Shown: positions 21,593 through 21,803 of the stretch, piece after piece
Layout: every line of letters starts with the position of its first letter
How positions within the stretch are numbered: position 1 is the stretch's first letter
Source of the DNA: a virus
Length of the DNA stretch: 21,803 nt
Strand: one strand, 5' to 3'
IMG/VR virus record: IMGVR_UViG_3300008339_004850
Location: 1-21,803 of that record
The notes under the pieces: model-generated
The model's database searches: none
The model's input: only the letters and a program-made list of their open reading frames with translations
Told to the model about the DNA's origin: nothing
Translations under genes and position numbers: made by a program

Positions 21593-21803
21593 GAAATATA
21601 TACGCAATCTTAATCGCCATTCTTTACTGCTTAATTTGTAGTTGCTACACGAAGAATTCAGCAATAAGAAAATTTTGCACACAAGACACGACAAATATTA
21701 CTATTACCATTCACGATACTATCATAATTGACTCTATACAAGTAGACACAATCTTTAATGATACTATTGATTCGGTATATATAACTAAAGATAAGTTAGA
21801 AAT
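21589..21803 (+). CDS. spanin-like lipoprotein, 3' end beyond the window
   Basis: This partial gene (71 codons visible) begins at ATG 21589, overlapping the previous stop. The product starts with a signal sequence MRNIYAILIAILYCLICSCY, and the ICS-C end is a lipobox-like motif that would be cut and lipidated at C19. The following part is rich in threonine, aspartate and isoleucine (ITITIHDTIIIDSIQVDTIFNDTI), a repeating style often seen at the start of outer-membrane spanin-like proteins in Bacteroidota phages. Such proteins bridge the inner and outer membranes in the last step of lysis of a Gram-negative host. Its position after the holin-like and DUF5675 genes supports this. The C-terminal half is cut off by the window. 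Confidence 0.65.
   Translation, partial: MRNIYAILIAILYCLICSCYTKNSAIRKFCTQDTTNITITIHDTIIIDSIQVDTIFNDTIDSVYITKDKLE

Noticed and set aside
1-21803. CRISPR arrays, insertion sequences, integrase or attachment sites
   Set aside because: I saw no regularly spaced repeats, no transposase or recombinase motifs and no paired direct repeats. The tRNA-like gene alone does not show an attachment site.

Overview
The window is a gene-dense, AT-rich stretch of a tailed bacteriophage genome (or prophage). It most likely infects a member of the Bacteroidota. Every protein gene lies on the + strand, most start and stop codons touch or overlap, Shine-Dalgarno sequences are almost absent (starts follow A-rich leaders), and the structural proteins resemble families typical of Bacteroidota phages. 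I see no integrase, repressor, replication gene, CRISPR array or insertion sequence, so the window covers the packaging, morphogenesis and lysis part of the genome only.

Layout. Positions 1-1985 hold the end of a small membrane protein gene, two small unknown genes and two glycosyltransferases. Positions 2012-3306 hold a ParB-like protein and a Mom-like DNA-modification protein; a minus-strand tRNA-Gly-like gene lies against the end of the Mom-like gene. Positions 3401-5701 hold the small and large terminase subunits and a DPPY-type DNA methyltransferase. Positions 5757-12605 are the tail block: a tail assembly chaperone with a -1 frameshift on a run of nine T, a putative tail-completion protein, two large tail structural proteins and a short tape measure protein. 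Positions 12648-15770 are the head block: an XkdF-type prohead protease with extra N-terminal domains, a scaffold-like protein, the major capsid protein and a probable tail-tube or other abundant structural protein. Positions 15878-20725 hold the portal and connector block plus small surface or fibre proteins. From 20725 to the window end is a lysis cassette: two small membrane proteins, a DUF5675 protein, a small charged protein and the start of a spanin-like lipoprotein.

How it works together. The early part looks like a modification island (two glycosyltransferases, ParB-like, Mom-like, methyltransferase) wrapped around the packaging genes. The late part makes the virion and then lyses the host. 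The most interesting non-coding signal is a three-copy motif, AGCAAA-N12-TTATATWTW. It stands immediately before the first gene of the tail block (5757), the head block (12648) and the portal block (15878), always 6-7 bases from the start codon. I read it as a phage late promoter whose -7 box lies so close to the start codon that the mRNAs would be leaderless or nearly so. Two strong hairpin-plus-T terminators bracket the gene after the major capsid gene, and one stands just before the third promoter copy, which supports a modular transcription plan.
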